This document shows positions 46,916 to 56,732 of a stretch of 64,000 nt of DNA, piece after piece. The position numbers and the translations under genes are program-made. How positions within the stretch are numbered: the stretch's first letter is position 1; each line of letters starts with the position of its first letter. The notes under the pieces were generated by a model. The model saw only the letters and a list, made by a program, of their open reading frames with translations, ran no database searches and was not told the origin of the DNA. Source of the DNA: Methanoplanus endosymbiosus (GTDB lineage: Archaea > Halobacteriota > Methanomicrobia > Methanomicrobiales > Methanomicrobiaceae); the NCBI RefSeq assembly GCF_024662215.1, contig NZ_CP096115.1, forward strand, positions 992,001 through 1,056,000, read 5' to 3'.

Positions 46916-47451
46916 ATAATCTCTTCGGCATAGTGATCCCCGTGATATTTCTCGCGGCATTTATCACAGATGTAAACCATCTTCCCTTCCATATCTGTGC
47001 AGTCAACACATATCCAGACTGCAACCGTTTTTTTGTTCTCTTTTTTACAGGACTGACAGTAATGATTTCTCCTTTTGCTCTTCCCTGTTATTTCAGGATA
47101 TTCCTTACCTTCTTCAGCATCCTTTACCTCTTCAAGCGTTATTGTATGCTGGACATTCGCTCCAAAATCATAGACATATTCAATCGTGTCACCTGTATCA
47201 AGGCCAAGTTCATTGATCTCCGGATCTGCTCCTTCACCATATCCACCAGGCTCAATATATCCATACCCACAGGAATCCCTGATTTTTCCGGGATAAAACT
47301 GACTCAGATGATCCATATCAAGCCCGAATGCTGTGCGTATCACTCTGTCAAATTCACCAAGCGTCTGATCCCCTCTTATTTCAATACGCCTCCAGAAGCT
47401 TTTCCGGACCTTAAAAGCGATTTTAAATACAAATACTTTTTTTTCAGTCAT
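46909..47451 (-). CDS. pRiA4b ORF-3-like protein with C-terminal zinc ribbon
   Basis: The 180-residue protein starts with the plasmid pRiA4b ORF-3/IS1096 TnpR-like domain (FVFKIAFKVRKSFWRRIEIRGDQTLGEFDRVIRTAFGLDMDHL..., DTGDTIEYVYDFGANVQHTITLE). Residues about 125-175 have CQSCKK, CVDC and CDKC, a zinc-binding tail. Such proteins travel with mobile elements but are not transposases; function unknown. The start MTEKK at 47451 is preferred to the TTG at 47463. Its 3' end runs into repeat copy B. Confidence 0.75.
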   Translation of the reverse strand: MTEKKVFVFKIAFKVRKSFWRRIEIRGDQTLGEFDRVIRTAFGLDMDHLSQFYPGKIRDSCGYGYIEPGGYGEGADPEINELGLDTGDTIEYVYDFGANVQHTITLEEVKDAEEGKEYPEITGKSKRRNHYCQSCKKENKKTVAVWICVDCTDMEGKMVYICDKCREKYHGDHYAEEIIY

Positions 47452-47659
47452 GTTAATAACCAATTATTCTGTAAAATTAATTAGAGGTCTACAGCAGAAA
47501 ACAGATAAAATATCCGTTTGACTGAGAAAATCTGCCAAATAACATTTAATTGATTGCAGGGAAAACAATGGTTTTTTATGCCAATTTCCGGATGCAGACA
47601 AATAGCAAATTAAATAATAATAAAAATCCCATCATCAGATAACCGGGAGCATAAGGATT

Positions 47660-49960
47660 TTGGGAGAGATAAATAAGAAGGATATGAGTGAGAGGGAGAT
47701 CTGCACTAAATTCATTACTCCCGCCATTATTAATTCCGGCTGGGAACTAAAGACACAGATCAGGGAAGAGGTAAATCTCACCAAAGGGCAGGTTTTGGTG
47801 AGCAGTGGCAGAACAAAGAGAGGTAAGAGAAAGTTTGCCGATTATGTCCTCTATAAAAAACCCAATATTCCGCTTGCGATAGTGGAAGCCAAAGACAATA
47901 AACATACCATAGGTTCCGGTATGCAGCAGGCGCTTGAATATGCTTCAATGATAGATGTGCCTTTCTCATTTTCGTCCAATGGTGACGGATTTTTAATGCA
48001 TGACTCAACTCCGGACGCTTCTGTGATTGAGAGGGAATTAAAACCGGATGAATTCCCTTCTCCTGAGGAATTATGGGAGAAGTACAGACTGATGAAAGGG
48101 TTTGACAGCCGGAAATCTGACCTTTTCACCCAGGATTATTACTCAGACGGTTCAGGCAAATCTCCGAGATATTATCAGGTTAAGGCAATCAACAACACAA
48201 TAGAAGCCATCTCCAAAGGGCAAAACCGCATACTGCTTGTAATGGCAACCGGAACAGGGAAGACCTATACTGCTTTTCAGATAATCTGGAGATTGTGGAG
48301 ATCAAAGGCAAAGAAGAGGATTCTCTTTCTGGCTGACAGAAATATCCTTGTGGATCAGGCTAAAACAAACGATTTCAGGCCGTTTGAAAATGCAATGACA
48401 AAGGTTCAGAACCGGAAGGTGGACAAGAGTTATGAGGTTTATTTATCTCTGTACCAGGCAGTTACCGGAGATGAAGAGAGAAAGAAGATATTTAAACAGT
48501 TTTCCCCGGATTTTTTTGACCTGATTGTTATAGATGAATGCCACAGAGGATCTGCATCAGAGGATTCGGCATGGAGGGAGATACTTGAATATTTCAGTTC
48601 AGCAACCCAGATTGGCCTTACTGCCACTCCGAAAGAGACAAAATATGTATCAAATATTGATTATTTTGGAAAACCTGTCTTTGTCTATTCGTTAAAGCAG
48701 GGAATTGAGGACGGATTTCTTGCACCTTTCCGGGTTATAAGAATTGATCTCGATAAGGACCTTGCAGGCTGGAGACCGGAATACGGCAGGACTGACAGGT
48801 ACGGAAACCTGATTGAGGACCGGATATATAACCAGAAGGACTTTGACCGGGAACTGATCCTTGAGAAGAGGACAGAACTTGTATCCGGAAAGATTACCGA
48901 TTTTTTAAGAGAGAATGATCCTTACGGCAAGACGATTGTATTCTGTGAGAATATCGATCACGCCGAGAGGATGAGGCAGGCGATTGTGAATAAGATGCCG
49001 GAATTTGTCAGGGACAATCACAGATATGTTATGAGAATCACAGGTGATTCTGAAGAGGGAAAACTTGAGCTTGACAATTTCATAATGCCCGACTGCCGGT
49101 ATCCGGTGATTGCAACCACGTCAAAACTGCTGACAACAGGGGTTGATGTCCAGACCTGCAGACTCATTGTTATTGACAAGCGAATTGAGTCTATGACGGA
49201 GTTTAAGCAGATTGTGGGCAGGGGAACGAGGATCAATGAGGAGTATGGGAAGTACTTCTTCACCATCATGGACTTTCGGAAAGCAACTGAGCATTTCTCT
49301 GATCCGGACTGGGACGGCCCATCACTTCAGGATGATGACTATGAGGGAGGCGGGCCTGGCAGGAGAGAACAGGGAGAAGAAGGTGAAGGTATGGTCCGTT
49401 ATGTTGTGGATGACGTTGGTGTTTCGGTTGTCGCCGAGCGTGTGCAGTATTACGGTCAGGACGGACGGCTGATTACCGAATCTTTGAAGGACTACACCAG
49501 AAAAACTGTTGCCGGGCAGTACAGTTCACTTGATGAATTTCTGAGCAGATGGAGTGAGGCCGGGAAGAAGACGGCAATTGTTGACGAACTTGAAGAGCAT
49601 GGGGTATTGTTTGATGCACTCCGCGAAGAGGTCGGAAAGGAGTATGACCCCTTTGATCTCATCTGCCATGTGGTATATGACAGGCCACCGCTTTCAAGGA
49701 AGGAGAGGGCTGAAAGTGTCAGAAAGAGGTCTTACTTTGAGAAATACGGAGCAAAGGCAGGGGAAGTTCTTGACGCTATTTTAAAGAAATATTCAGATGA
49801 AGGACTCTGTGATCTTGAGAGCATTGAGATTTTAAAGGTCGATCCGATCAGCAGTATCGGAACTCCGGTTGAGATTATAAACGGAATTTTTGGCGGCAGG
49901 GAGAAGTACATCTCTGCCATCCGCGGGCTTGAAAAATGCCTTTACGGAGCGGAATGTTAA
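47660..49960 (+). CDS. hsdR: type I restriction enzyme R subunit HsdR
   Basis: ATP-driven translocase and nuclease subunit of 766 residues. The nuclease core shows Asp61 and Glu76-x-Lys78 (ADYVLYKKP...AIVEAKDN). Helicase motifs: Walker A GTGKT (198-202), DECH (292-295), GLTATP, VGRGTR. The length suits the shorter EcoAI/EcoR124-like branch. It starts with TTG 47660 preceded by AAGGA; ATG 47684 is an alternative. HsdM follows after 62 bases. Confidence 0.93.
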   Translation: MGEINKKDMSEREICTKFITPAIINSGWELKTQIREEVNLTKGQVLVSSGRTKRGKRKFADYVLYKKPNIPLAIVEAKDNKHTIGSGMQQALEYASMIDVPFSFSSNGDGFLMHDSTPDASVIERELKPDEFPSPEELWEKYRLMKGFDSRKSDLFTQDYYSDGSGKSPRYYQVKAINNTIEAISKGQNRILLVMATGTGKTYTAFQIIWRLWRSKAKKRILFLADRNILVDQAKTNDFRPFENAMTKVQNRKVDKSYEVYLSLYQAVTGDEERKKIFKQFSPDFFDLIVIDECHRGSASEDSAWREILEYFSSATQIGLTATPKETKYVSNIDYFGKPVFVYSLKQGIEDGFLAPFRVIRIDLDKDLAGWRPEYGRTDRYGNLIEDRIYNQKDFDRELILEKRTELVSGKITDFLRENDPYGKTIVFCENIDHAERMRQAIVNKMPEFVRDNHRYVMRITGDSEEGKLELDNFIMPDCRYPVIATTSKLLTTGVDVQTCRLIVIDKRIESMTEFKQIVGRGTRINEEYGKYFFTIMDFRKATEHFSDPDWDGPSLQDDDYEGGGPGRREQGEEGEGMVRYVVDDVGVSVVAERVQYYGQDGRLITESLKDYTRKTVAGQYSSLDEFLSRWSEAGKKTAIVDELEEHGVLFDALREEVGKEYDPFDLICHVVYDRPPLSRKERAESVRKRSYFEKYGAKAGEVLDAILKKYSDEGLCDLESIEILKVDPISSIGTPVEIINGIFGGREKYISAIRGLEKCLYGAEC

Positions 49961-50022
49961 GAGATCTGTTTTTTGCCTTGTGAACAGAACTATATAAACA
50001 GATTTTTTTCAGGTTTAATATT

Positions 50023-51465
50023 ATGTCAGTCTCCACGACAATAAAATCAATACAGGATATAATGCGAAAGGATGCCGGTGTTGACGGCGATGCACAGAGA
50101 ATAAGTCAGCTTGGATGGATGCTCTTCCTGAAGATCTTTGATGACCGGGAAACCGAGCACGAACTGATGAATCCGGAGTACAAATCCCCGATTCCGGAGG
50201 AACTCCGGTGGAAAAACTGGGCGGCAGATCCTGAGGGAATTACCGGGGACGAACTTCTTGATTTCATTAATAATAAGCTTTTTTTGGAGCTGAAAAATCT
50301 TACAGTTCCTGAGACGGGCGGCAGTATGGAGTATGTTATCCGGAGTGTCTTTGAGGACTCCTTCAATTATATGAAGCACGGGACACTCATCCGGCAGGTA
50401 ATAAACGTCATTGAAGCCGGAATTGACTTTAACAAAAAGAAGGAGAGGCATCTCTTCGGGGACATCTACGAGAAGATCCTGAAGGATTTGCAGTCTGCCG
50501 GAAATTCGGGTGAGTACTATACTCCACGTGCCGTTACTCAGTTTATGGTGGATCAGGCAGGGCCAAAGCTTGGTGAGAAGGTCTATGATCCGGCATGCGG
50601 TACTGGCGGATTTTTAACGTCAGTTATTGATCTTATGAGAAAGGACGTCAGATCTGTCAGTGATGAAGAGTTGTTGCAGGAGAAGATCTTTGGAACGGAG
50701 AAGAAGCAGCTGCCCCATCTTCTCTGCACCACAAATATGATCCTGCACGGGATTGATATTCCGGATAACATCAAACGCGGCAACTCCCTCGCCCGTCCGC
50801 TTCGTGATTACTCATCGGCAGATAAGGTTGATGTGGTTGTGACAAATCCACCTTTCGGCGGAATGGAAGAGGACGGAATTGAGAGTAATTTTCCAAAGGC
50901 TTTTCAGACCCGTGAGACGGCTGATCTCTTCCTCGTTATGATTATGCACATTTTAAGGGACGGGGGCAGGTGTGCAATTGTTCTTCCGGACGGATTTTTA
51001 TTTGGTGAGGGTGTTAAGACAAGGATTAAGGAGAAGCTCATCTCTGAATTTAATCTTCACACAATTGTCCGGCTTCCTAACGGAGTTTTCAATCCATATA
51101 CCGGAATTAAGACAAACCTGCTCTTCTTTACGAAGGGTGAGCCTACAAAGGATGTCTGGTTTTATGAGCATCCGTACCCTGAAGGCTGCAAGTCATACAA
51201 TAAGACCAGACCTATCAGGATTGAGGAGTTTGATACAGAGAAGAAGTGGTGGAATAACCGGAACGAGACTGAACAGTCGTGGCGTGTGCCGGTTGCCGAT
51301 ATAATTAAGGGCAATTACAATCTGGACATCAAAAACCCGAATGTTTTGGTGGTTGAGAACGGAAATCCGGAGGAGATTTTAGCACAGTACCAGTCGGCAA
51401 AGTCTTCTGCCGATGAGATAAGGGCCGAACTGTTGTCTGAGCTTAAATCCGCCCTTGAGAAGTAA
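50023..51465 (+). CDS. hsdM: type I restriction-modification M subunit HsdM
   Basis: N6-adenine methyltransferase of 480 residues: N-terminal HsdM helical domain (SIQDIMRKDAGVDGDAQRI...), SAM motif DPACGTGG (189-196), catalytic NPPF (275-278), and LPDGFLFGEGVKTRIKEKL downstream. With HsdS it modifies the target; with HsdR it restricts. HsdS is not adjacent but 2.9 kb downstream. TATA-like ACTATATAAAC at 49989-49999 suggests its own promoter. Confidence 0.96.
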   Translation: MSVSTTIKSIQDIMRKDAGVDGDAQRISQLGWMLFLKIFDDRETEHELMNPEYKSPIPEELRWKNWAADPEGITGDELLDFINNKLFLELKNLTVPETGGSMEYVIRSVFEDSFNYMKHGTLIRQVINVIEAGIDFNKKKERHLFGDIYEKILKDLQSAGNSGEYYTPRAVTQFMVDQAGPKLGEKVYDPACGTGGFLTSVIDLMRKDVRSVSDEELLQEKIFGTEKKQLPHLLCTTNMILHGIDIPDNIKRGNSLARPLRDYSSADKVDVVVTNPPFGGMEEDGIESNFPKAFQTRETADLFLVMIMHILRDGGRCAIVLPDGFLFGEGVKTRIKEKLISEFNLHTIVRLPNGVFNPYTGIKTNLLFFTKGEPTKDVWFYEHPYPEGCKSYNKTRPIRIEEFDTEKKWWNNRNETEQSWRVPVADIIKGNYNLDIKNPNVLVVENGNPEEILAQYQSAKSSADEIRAELLSELKSALEK

Positions 51466-51508
51466 TATAATCTGACCACAGGCAATGGTGTTAGGAAGGA
51501 ACTTTCTG

Positions 51509-53200
51509 ATGGACCAAAAGATGAATGACAAGTTAAGGAAGATTATCAGGCTTCCGTCTGAGACGGAATGGATCGAGTTTAAGGAGGCAAAGAAGGACTT
51601 TGACTTTGAGAGACTTGGCAGGCTATTTTCCGCACTTAGCAATGAGGCCAACCTGAACAGAAAATCCAAAGGCTGTCTTATCTTTGGAATAACTGATAAG
51701 CCTCCCCGTAAAGTTGTTGGTTCAGATTACAGAAAGTCCCATCCGGGACTTGAGAGGCTTAAGGTACAGGTTGCAGATCACACCAACCACCGGATAACGT
51801 TCAGGGAAGTATATGAAGTGGAGTTCGATGGAAAAAGAGTTGTCATCTTTGAAATTCCGCCTGCCACAAGAGGAATTCCGACAACATGGAAAGGAAGGGC
51901 ATATGGACGGGTTCATGATTCCTTAGAACCTCTTACACTTACCAAGATTGAGAGAATCAGGCAGCAGAATGCTGAATCTGACTGGTCAGCAGAGGTCTGC
52001 AAAGAGGCATCCATTGAGGACCTCGATGAAGAGGCAATTGGATTTGCCAGAGCAAAATTCCGGGAGAAAAATCCCGGCATTGCAGATGAAATTGACAGCT
52101 GGAGCGAAGAGGAATTTCTGAACCGGGCAAAGGTCTGTATTAACGGGGAAATTACAAATGCTGCTGTCATTCTTCTTGGAAAAGATGTGTCAGACCACCT
52201 CATCTCTCCATCGGTCGCACAGATTACATGGGTTTTGAAGGATGAATCCGGGTATGAGAGGGATTACACCCATTTTGGACCGCCGTTTATTCTTGCTGTG
52301 GATAAGGTGTATGCAAAGATCAGGAATCTGACATACAGGCACATCTCCGGTGATTCTCTCTTTCCAACTGAAGTCAGCCAGTATGACCCTTATGTCATCC
52401 GTGAAACCCTAAACAACTGTATTGCCCATCAGGATTACAGGAAATGTGCAAGAATTAACGTTGTTGAAAATCCCGATTCCCTTCTGTTTACAAACAGGGG
52501 GGATTTTCTGCCCGGAAGTATAGAAGAGGTCATCAGGAGTACTTCACCTCCGGAATTATACAGAAACCGTTTCCTTGCCGCTGCTATGGTCAGTCTCAAT
52601 ATGATTGATACAATAGGGACGGGGATTAAGAAGATATTTATGCATCAGCGTGAGAGGTCTTTTCCTATGCCGGATTATGATCTGAGCGTTTCAGGGAGCG
52701 TTAAGGTCACAATTACCGGAAAAATCCTTGATGAGAGATATACAAAAATGCTTGTTAAGAGGAAGGATTTAACCCTGTTTGATGTTATTGCTCTTGATAA
52801 GGTTCAGAAGGGGCAGAGTATTTCCGGGGATGAATTTAAATCACTGAAGTCAAAAAAACTAATCGAAGGGAGGCGGCCAAATAACCTCTATATATCCTTT
52901 GATGTTGCAGAAAAAATGGATTTAAAGGCAGAATATATCAGGAACCTCTCTTTTGACAAGGCACATTTTAAATTTCTGATTATCTCCTATCTGGAAAACT
53001 TTGATCATGCATCCAGAAGTGAAATTGACAGACTGTTATGGGACAAAGTATCAGATACGATGGACGATGAACAAAAAAAGTCTTTCATTAAAAATCTCCT
53101 TCAGGAAATGCGGAAAGAAGGAATCATTAAAAGAGATGGTTCTTTCAAAACAGGCCAATGGAGGCTCACAAATTCTTCAAATCGCAAAGTAAAATACTAA
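51509..53200 (+). CDS. AlbA_2 (Schlafen-type) protein with ATPase-like and winged-helix parts
   Basis: The 563-residue protein begins with an AlbA_2/Schlafen domain (about 10-150: ETEWIEFKEAKKDFDFERLGRLFSALSNEAN, KGCLIFGITD). A middle GHKL-like region carries ETLNNCIAHQDY and DTIGTGIKKIF, as in the 'RecG-like/DUF4062-adjacent' AAA_4 regulators. The C-terminus has winged-helix patterns (SRSEIDRLLWDKV). Such proteins are often embedded in type I restriction loci and their role is unresolved. AGGAAGGA at 51493-51500 supports ATG 51509 over 51485. Confidence 0.82.
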   Translation: MDQKMNDKLRKIIRLPSETEWIEFKEAKKDFDFERLGRLFSALSNEANLNRKSKGCLIFGITDKPPRKVVGSDYRKSHPGLERLKVQVADHTNHRITFREVYEVEFDGKRVVIFEIPPATRGIPTTWKGRAYGRVHDSLEPLTLTKIERIRQQNAESDWSAEVCKEASIEDLDEEAIGFARAKFREKNPGIADEIDSWSEEEFLNRAKVCINGEITNAAVILLGKDVSDHLISPSVAQITWVLKDESGYERDYTHFGPPFILAVDKVYAKIRNLTYRHISGDSLFPTEVSQYDPYVIRETLNNCIAHQDYRKCARINVVENPDSLLFTNRGDFLPGSIEEVIRSTSPPELYRNRFLAAAMVSLNMIDTIGTGIKKIFMHQRERSFPMPDYDLSVSGSVKVTITGKILDERYTKMLVKRKDLTLFDVIALDKVQKGQSISGDEFKSLKSKKLIEGRRPNNLYISFDVAEKMDLKAEYIRNLSFDKAHFKFLIISYLENFDHASRSEIDRLLWDKVSDTMDDEQKKSFIKNLLQEMRKEGIIKRDGSFKTGQWRLTNSSNRKVKY

Positions 53201-53212
53201 ATATAAAATAAA

Positions 53213-53868
53213 CTATCAATCCGCATTCAGTGTTTTCTTTGGATAAAGCAGAAATATTTTTAAGCACGGTAGAAATAAATTTCAGGAAAAGAACCACAGA
53301 TTGACCGTATTCAGTATTTTCTTTGGATAAAGCCGGAATTATTTTAAGCCCGGTAGAAATAAATTTCCCGGAAAAAACCACAGATTAACTGTATTCAATA
53401 TTTTCTTCGGATAAAACTGAAATATTTTTAAGCACGGTAGAAATAAATTTCCCGGAAAAAACCACAGATTAACTGTATTCAATATTTTCTTTGGATAAAG
53501 CAGAAATATTTTTAAGCACGTTAGAAATAAATTTCCGGAAAAGAACCACAGATTAACCGTATTCAGTATTTTCTTTGGATAAAGCTGAAATATTTTTAAG
53601 CACGGTAGAAATAAATTTCAGGAAAAGAACCACAGATTGACCGTATTCAATATTTTCTTTGGATAAAGCTGAAATATTTTTAAGCACGGTAGAAATAAAT
53701 TTCAGGAAAAGAACCACAGATTAACCGTATTCAATATTTTCTTTGGATAAAGCTGAAATATTTTTAATCACGGTAGGAATAAATTTCAGGAAAAGAACCA
53801 CAGATTGACCGTATTCAATATTTTCTTTGGATAAAGCCGGAATAATTTGAAGCCCGTTAGAAATAAAC
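53213..53868 (+). repeat. eight tandem 84-bp repeats
   Basis: The phrase GGATAAAG recurs at 53241, 53325, 53409, 53493 (variant at 53409: GGATAAAA), 53577, 53661, 53745 and 53829, always exactly 84 bases apart. Each unit has GAAATATTTTTAAGCACGGT, TAGAAATAAATTTC, GAACCACAGATT and ACCGTATTCAATATTTTCTT; ends are partial. CACGGT and ACCGT form inverted arms in every unit. There are no spacers, so it is not a CRISPR array. 84 equals eight helical turns at 10.5 bp, so equivalent sites face the same side of DNA. Confidence 0.97.
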
Positions 53869-53941
53869 GAACAAAACCCCAATCCATTTTTCCGGTTGAA
53901 AAACTAATTATATCCCTACAAATAACATATTATTACCAGAT

Positions 53942-54316
53942 ATGAATCATGAGGGTTTGGGTAATAGTTCGGGGAATAGTTCAGGTGAAAATATAGTCAA
54001 AAACGATTTTCAGCCGGACAAAGATTTTTCCGGACATGACAATGAGATAAATTCCGGTGAAGAAGAAATCATTGTATCATTCATAAGGGAATGGAGCGGG
54101 CATTTCAGAAAAGAAGAACTCATAAAAGAACTCCGTGAAAATACTCGGGAAAAATTTCCGGAAGAGATCACATCCAGTAATTACAACCGGATAATCCAGA
54201 AACTACTCAAAACCAATATGATAGCAGTCGATTCCAAAGGTTACATTGGCTGGATCTTCAGCAGGGAATTATACACAAAATATGCCACAAAACCTGAACT
54301 TAGACTCAGACAATAA
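53942..54316 (+). CDS. small winged-helix-like protein with acidic N-terminus
   Basis: The 124-residue protein has an N-terminal ~40 residues of low complexity (Gly/Ser/Asn) and a C-terminal 85-residue domain (EEEIIVSFIREWSGHFRKEELIKEL..., DSKGYIGWIFSRELYTKYATKPELRLRQ) paralogous to the small protein at 34829. It lies between the 84-bp repeats and hsdS. Its position suggests it may bind the repeats or regulate hsdS (inference). Archaeal TATA-like run at 53909-53916. Confidence 0.65.
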   Translation: MNHEGLGNSSGNSSGENIVKNDFQPDKDFSGHDNEINSGEEEIIVSFIREWSGHFRKEELIKELRENTREKFPEEITSSNYNRIIQKLLKTNMIAVDSKGYIGWIFSRELYTKYATKPELRLRQ

Positions 54317-54407
54317 CCATAACAAACCAACCAAACCAGATCAAAGAACATTCAGGCCACCAAACAACTCAAAATAGAAAAAATACAGCATCTCAGCCGG
54401 AAAAACC

Positions 54408-56207
54408 ATGCAGAATATGAAATCAAAGACAGATCAAATGGATAAAACAGACAACGGGGATAGTGAGGATAGCAAAACAATGTCATCAGACATCCTGACA
54501 GAGAACTTCGATACAATAACAAAAGCAAACGGCGGCATAAAAAAACTCCGTGAACTAATCCTTCAGCTTGCAGTGCAGGGTAAACTTGTCCCCCAAAACC
54601 CCGGTGACGAACCGGCATCCATCCTCCTCGAAAAAATCAAAGAAGAAAAGCAGAACCTCATAAAGACCGGCCAGATTAAGAAGCAAAAACCCCTACCCCC
54701 CATAGAAGAAAACGAAGTGCCATATGAGTTGCCGGAAGGATGGATCTGGACAAGGTTAGAAACGATTCTATCTGAAGCACAAACAGGTTTTGCATGTGGT
54801 AAGAGAGATCCTGAGGGTATTATTCAATTAAGGATGAATAATGTAAATACTAAAGGTAGTTTCAATTGGAATAAGATTATAAGGGTTCCTAAAGATTATA
54901 ACAATAAAATTGGTTTTTATCTTTTAAGAGAGGGAGATATTTTATTCAATAATACAAACAGCATAGATTTAGTCGGGAAAAGTGCAAGATTTGATTATTT
55001 TGAGCAACCCATTGTATTTAGCAACCATTTCACAAGATTAAGAGTAATTGAAGATACGCCAAATTCATCATTCATAACTATCTGGCTTAATAATTTGTGG
55101 AGTGCCAATGTTTTTAAGAATTTATGTAATAAGTGGGTTAATCAAAGCGCAATTAACAGAGATAAACTTAAAAACTTAACATTCCCACTCCCACCACTCG
55201 CAGAACAGCACCGCATAGTTGAACGAGTAGATGCACTCATGAAACTCTGCGATGATCTTGAATCCCGGCAGGAGAGCGAATCAGAGAACAGAAGGCTTCT
55301 TCTGCTCTCTGTCCTTAAAAACCTCGAAGATGCCGGAAGCGAAGAGGAGAAGCAGGAGGCATGGGAGATACTCTCCGGCAGGTTTGACGATCTGATAAAC
55401 TCCGCTGAGGATGTAAAGGAACTCAGAAAGACAGTCCTGCAGCTTGCAGTGCAGGGCCGCCTTGTGCCGCAGAACCCGGAAGACGAACCGGCATCCGTCC
55501 TCCTCGAAAAAATCAAAGAAGAAAAGCAGAACCTCATACGAACAGGCAAAATCAAGAAGCAAAAACCCCTCCCCCCCATAGACGAAGAAGAAGTGCCGTA
55601 TGAGTTGCCGGAAGGATGGACCTGGACGAGACTAAATGAAATCGTTTCTAAAATTGGTTCAGGAAACACTCCAAGAGGAGGAAAATCCGTGTACCAAAAT
55701 TCAGGAATACCATTTATCAGATCACAGAATATCTGGAACGAAGGTCTCAAACTGGACAATGTAGCTTACATCCCAGAAGAAATTCACAGTAACATGGCAG
55801 GGACCTTTATTAAACCAAGAGATATACTCCTAAATATCACAGGTGCCTCTATTGGAAGAAGTTGTTTAATTAGGGATACTTTCAAAGAGGGGAATGTTAG
55901 CCAGCATGTATCAATTATTAGATCTTTAAATGAGAATACACGAGAATATCTACACTTAACAATAATTTCTCCATACTTCCAAAACGAGATCATGACCAAG
56001 CAGGTTGGCATTTCAAGAGAAGGTTTGAGTAAAAGGATATTAGAATCATTTGCAATCCCACTCCCACCACTCGCAGAACAGCACAGAATAGTCGAGAGGG
56101 TGGATGCACTTATGAAACTCTGCGATGAACTGGAGAAGAGGGTTGTGGCACGGGAGGAGGCGGCAGAGAGGCTTTTGTCGTCAGTATGTGCCGGGATTTG
56201 CGGATGA
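54408..56207 (+). CDS. hsdS: type I restriction specificity subunit HsdS
   Basis: DNA-recognition subunit of 599 residues with two target-recognition domains. Each is framed by a repeated conserved block: LQLAVQGKLVPQNPGDEPAS near residues 45-65 and LQLAVQGRLVPQNPEDEPAS near 345-365; AEQHRIVERVDALMKLCD near 265 and 557. The TRDs themselves (about 112-260 and 405-550) are unrelated in sequence, giving a bipartite target. TRD1 DNA is AT-rich compared with its frame, a sign of domain swapping. A copy of its last ~125 bases lies at 58641-58766. Confidence 0.95.
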   Translation: MQNMKSKTDQMDKTDNGDSEDSKTMSSDILTENFDTITKANGGIKKLRELILQLAVQGKLVPQNPGDEPASILLEKIKEEKQNLIKTGQIKKQKPLPPIEENEVPYELPEGWIWTRLETILSEAQTGFACGKRDPEGIIQLRMNNVNTKGSFNWNKIIRVPKDYNNKIGFYLLREGDILFNNTNSIDLVGKSARFDYFEQPIVFSNHFTRLRVIEDTPNSSFITIWLNNLWSANVFKNLCNKWVNQSAINRDKLKNLTFPLPPLAEQHRIVERVDALMKLCDDLESRQESESENRRLLLLSVLKNLEDAGSEEEKQEAWEILSGRFDDLINSAEDVKELRKTVLQLAVQGRLVPQNPEDEPASVLLEKIKEEKQNLIRTGKIKKQKPLPPIDEEEVPYELPEGWTWTRLNEIVSKIGSGNTPRGGKSVYQNSGIPFIRSQNIWNEGLKLDNVAYIPEEIHSNMAGTFIKPRDILLNITGASIGRSCLIRDTFKEGNVSQHVSIIRSLNENTREYLHLTIISPYFQNEIMTKQVGISREGLSKRILESFAIPLPPLAEQHRIVERVDALMKLCDELEKRVVAREEAAERLLSSVCAGICG

Positions 56208-56221
56208 AAACTCTTGAAGAA

Positions 56222-56407
56222 TTATAATTTAAAATGCTTTTTAAAGTCCGAAACAGGTTTGAATTTACCCTTTCTCAGCTCATCAATTTTTTTTAAATAC
56301 TCTTCCCGGACTATAAATTCTTCTTCTGTGTCAAATTTCTCTGTCGGTTCAGACATCTTATATTCATCCATAACAATCAATTGGTTATTCTCCGGAATAG
56401 TCAGCAA
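56222..56407 (-). CDS. small antitoxin-like protein
   Basis: A 61-residue protein convergent with hsdS, 14 bases beyond its stop. The C-terminal half (VREEYLKKIDELRKGKFKPVSDFKKHFKL) resembles archaeal antitoxins whose tail ends with a short helix after KGKF, for example those paired with RelE/ParE toxins. No toxin is encoded next to it on this strand. Shorter start at Met-13 (MDEYK) is possible. It is the cargo between the hsdS tail and fic in the first cassette. Confidence 0.5.
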   Translation of the reverse strand: MLTIPENNQLIVMDEYKMSEPTEKFDTEEEFIVREEYLKKIDELRKGKFKPVSDFKKHFKL

Positions 56408-56540
56408 TACATTTACTTAAACAGAAACAGGATCTTTTCAGTTTCTAAAGATGATCATAAGACACAAATACTTATTGATTGATGAAATTATTCTTAGGTG
56501 TGTGAGACATATACTAAAATATCAGGGGAATTTATTTACG

Positions 56541-56670
56541 ACATCAAATTCATAAGCGTGAAAAGTCAGGAGAAATTACCCAATCTTCACGATATTAAAC
56601 CCATAAGCGTGAAAAGTCAGAAGAAATCCCCTAATTTTCACGATATTAAATTTATAAGCGTGAAAAATTA
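56541..56670 (+). promoter_or_regulatory. 51-bp direct repeats with inverted arms upstream of fic
   Basis: ATAAGCGTGAAAA occurs at 56552, 56603 and 56654, exactly 51 bases apart. Between them lie TCTTCACGATATTAAA and TTTTCACGATATTAAA, so each unit contains CGTGAAAA and TTTTCACG (or TTCACG) as inverted arms about 23 bases apart. The array ends about 60 bases before the fic start and is the only such array upstream of a fic copy here; the copy at 59830 lacks it. Likely operator, by position. Confidence 0.65.
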
Positions 56671-56732
56671 ATTACATTTAACTAAGCGAAGAACAAATAA
56701 CAAAATAATAAAATGAAAAAAGGAGTTTTGTC

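Noticed and set aside
46909-47451. Transposase call for the IS1096 TnpR-like protein
   Set aside because: The domain name is historical; there are no DDE or recombinase residues, and no terminal inverted repeats were seen.
53213-53868. CRISPR array
   Set aside because: Units are contiguous 84-bp tandem repeats with no unique spacers, and no cas genes are in the window.
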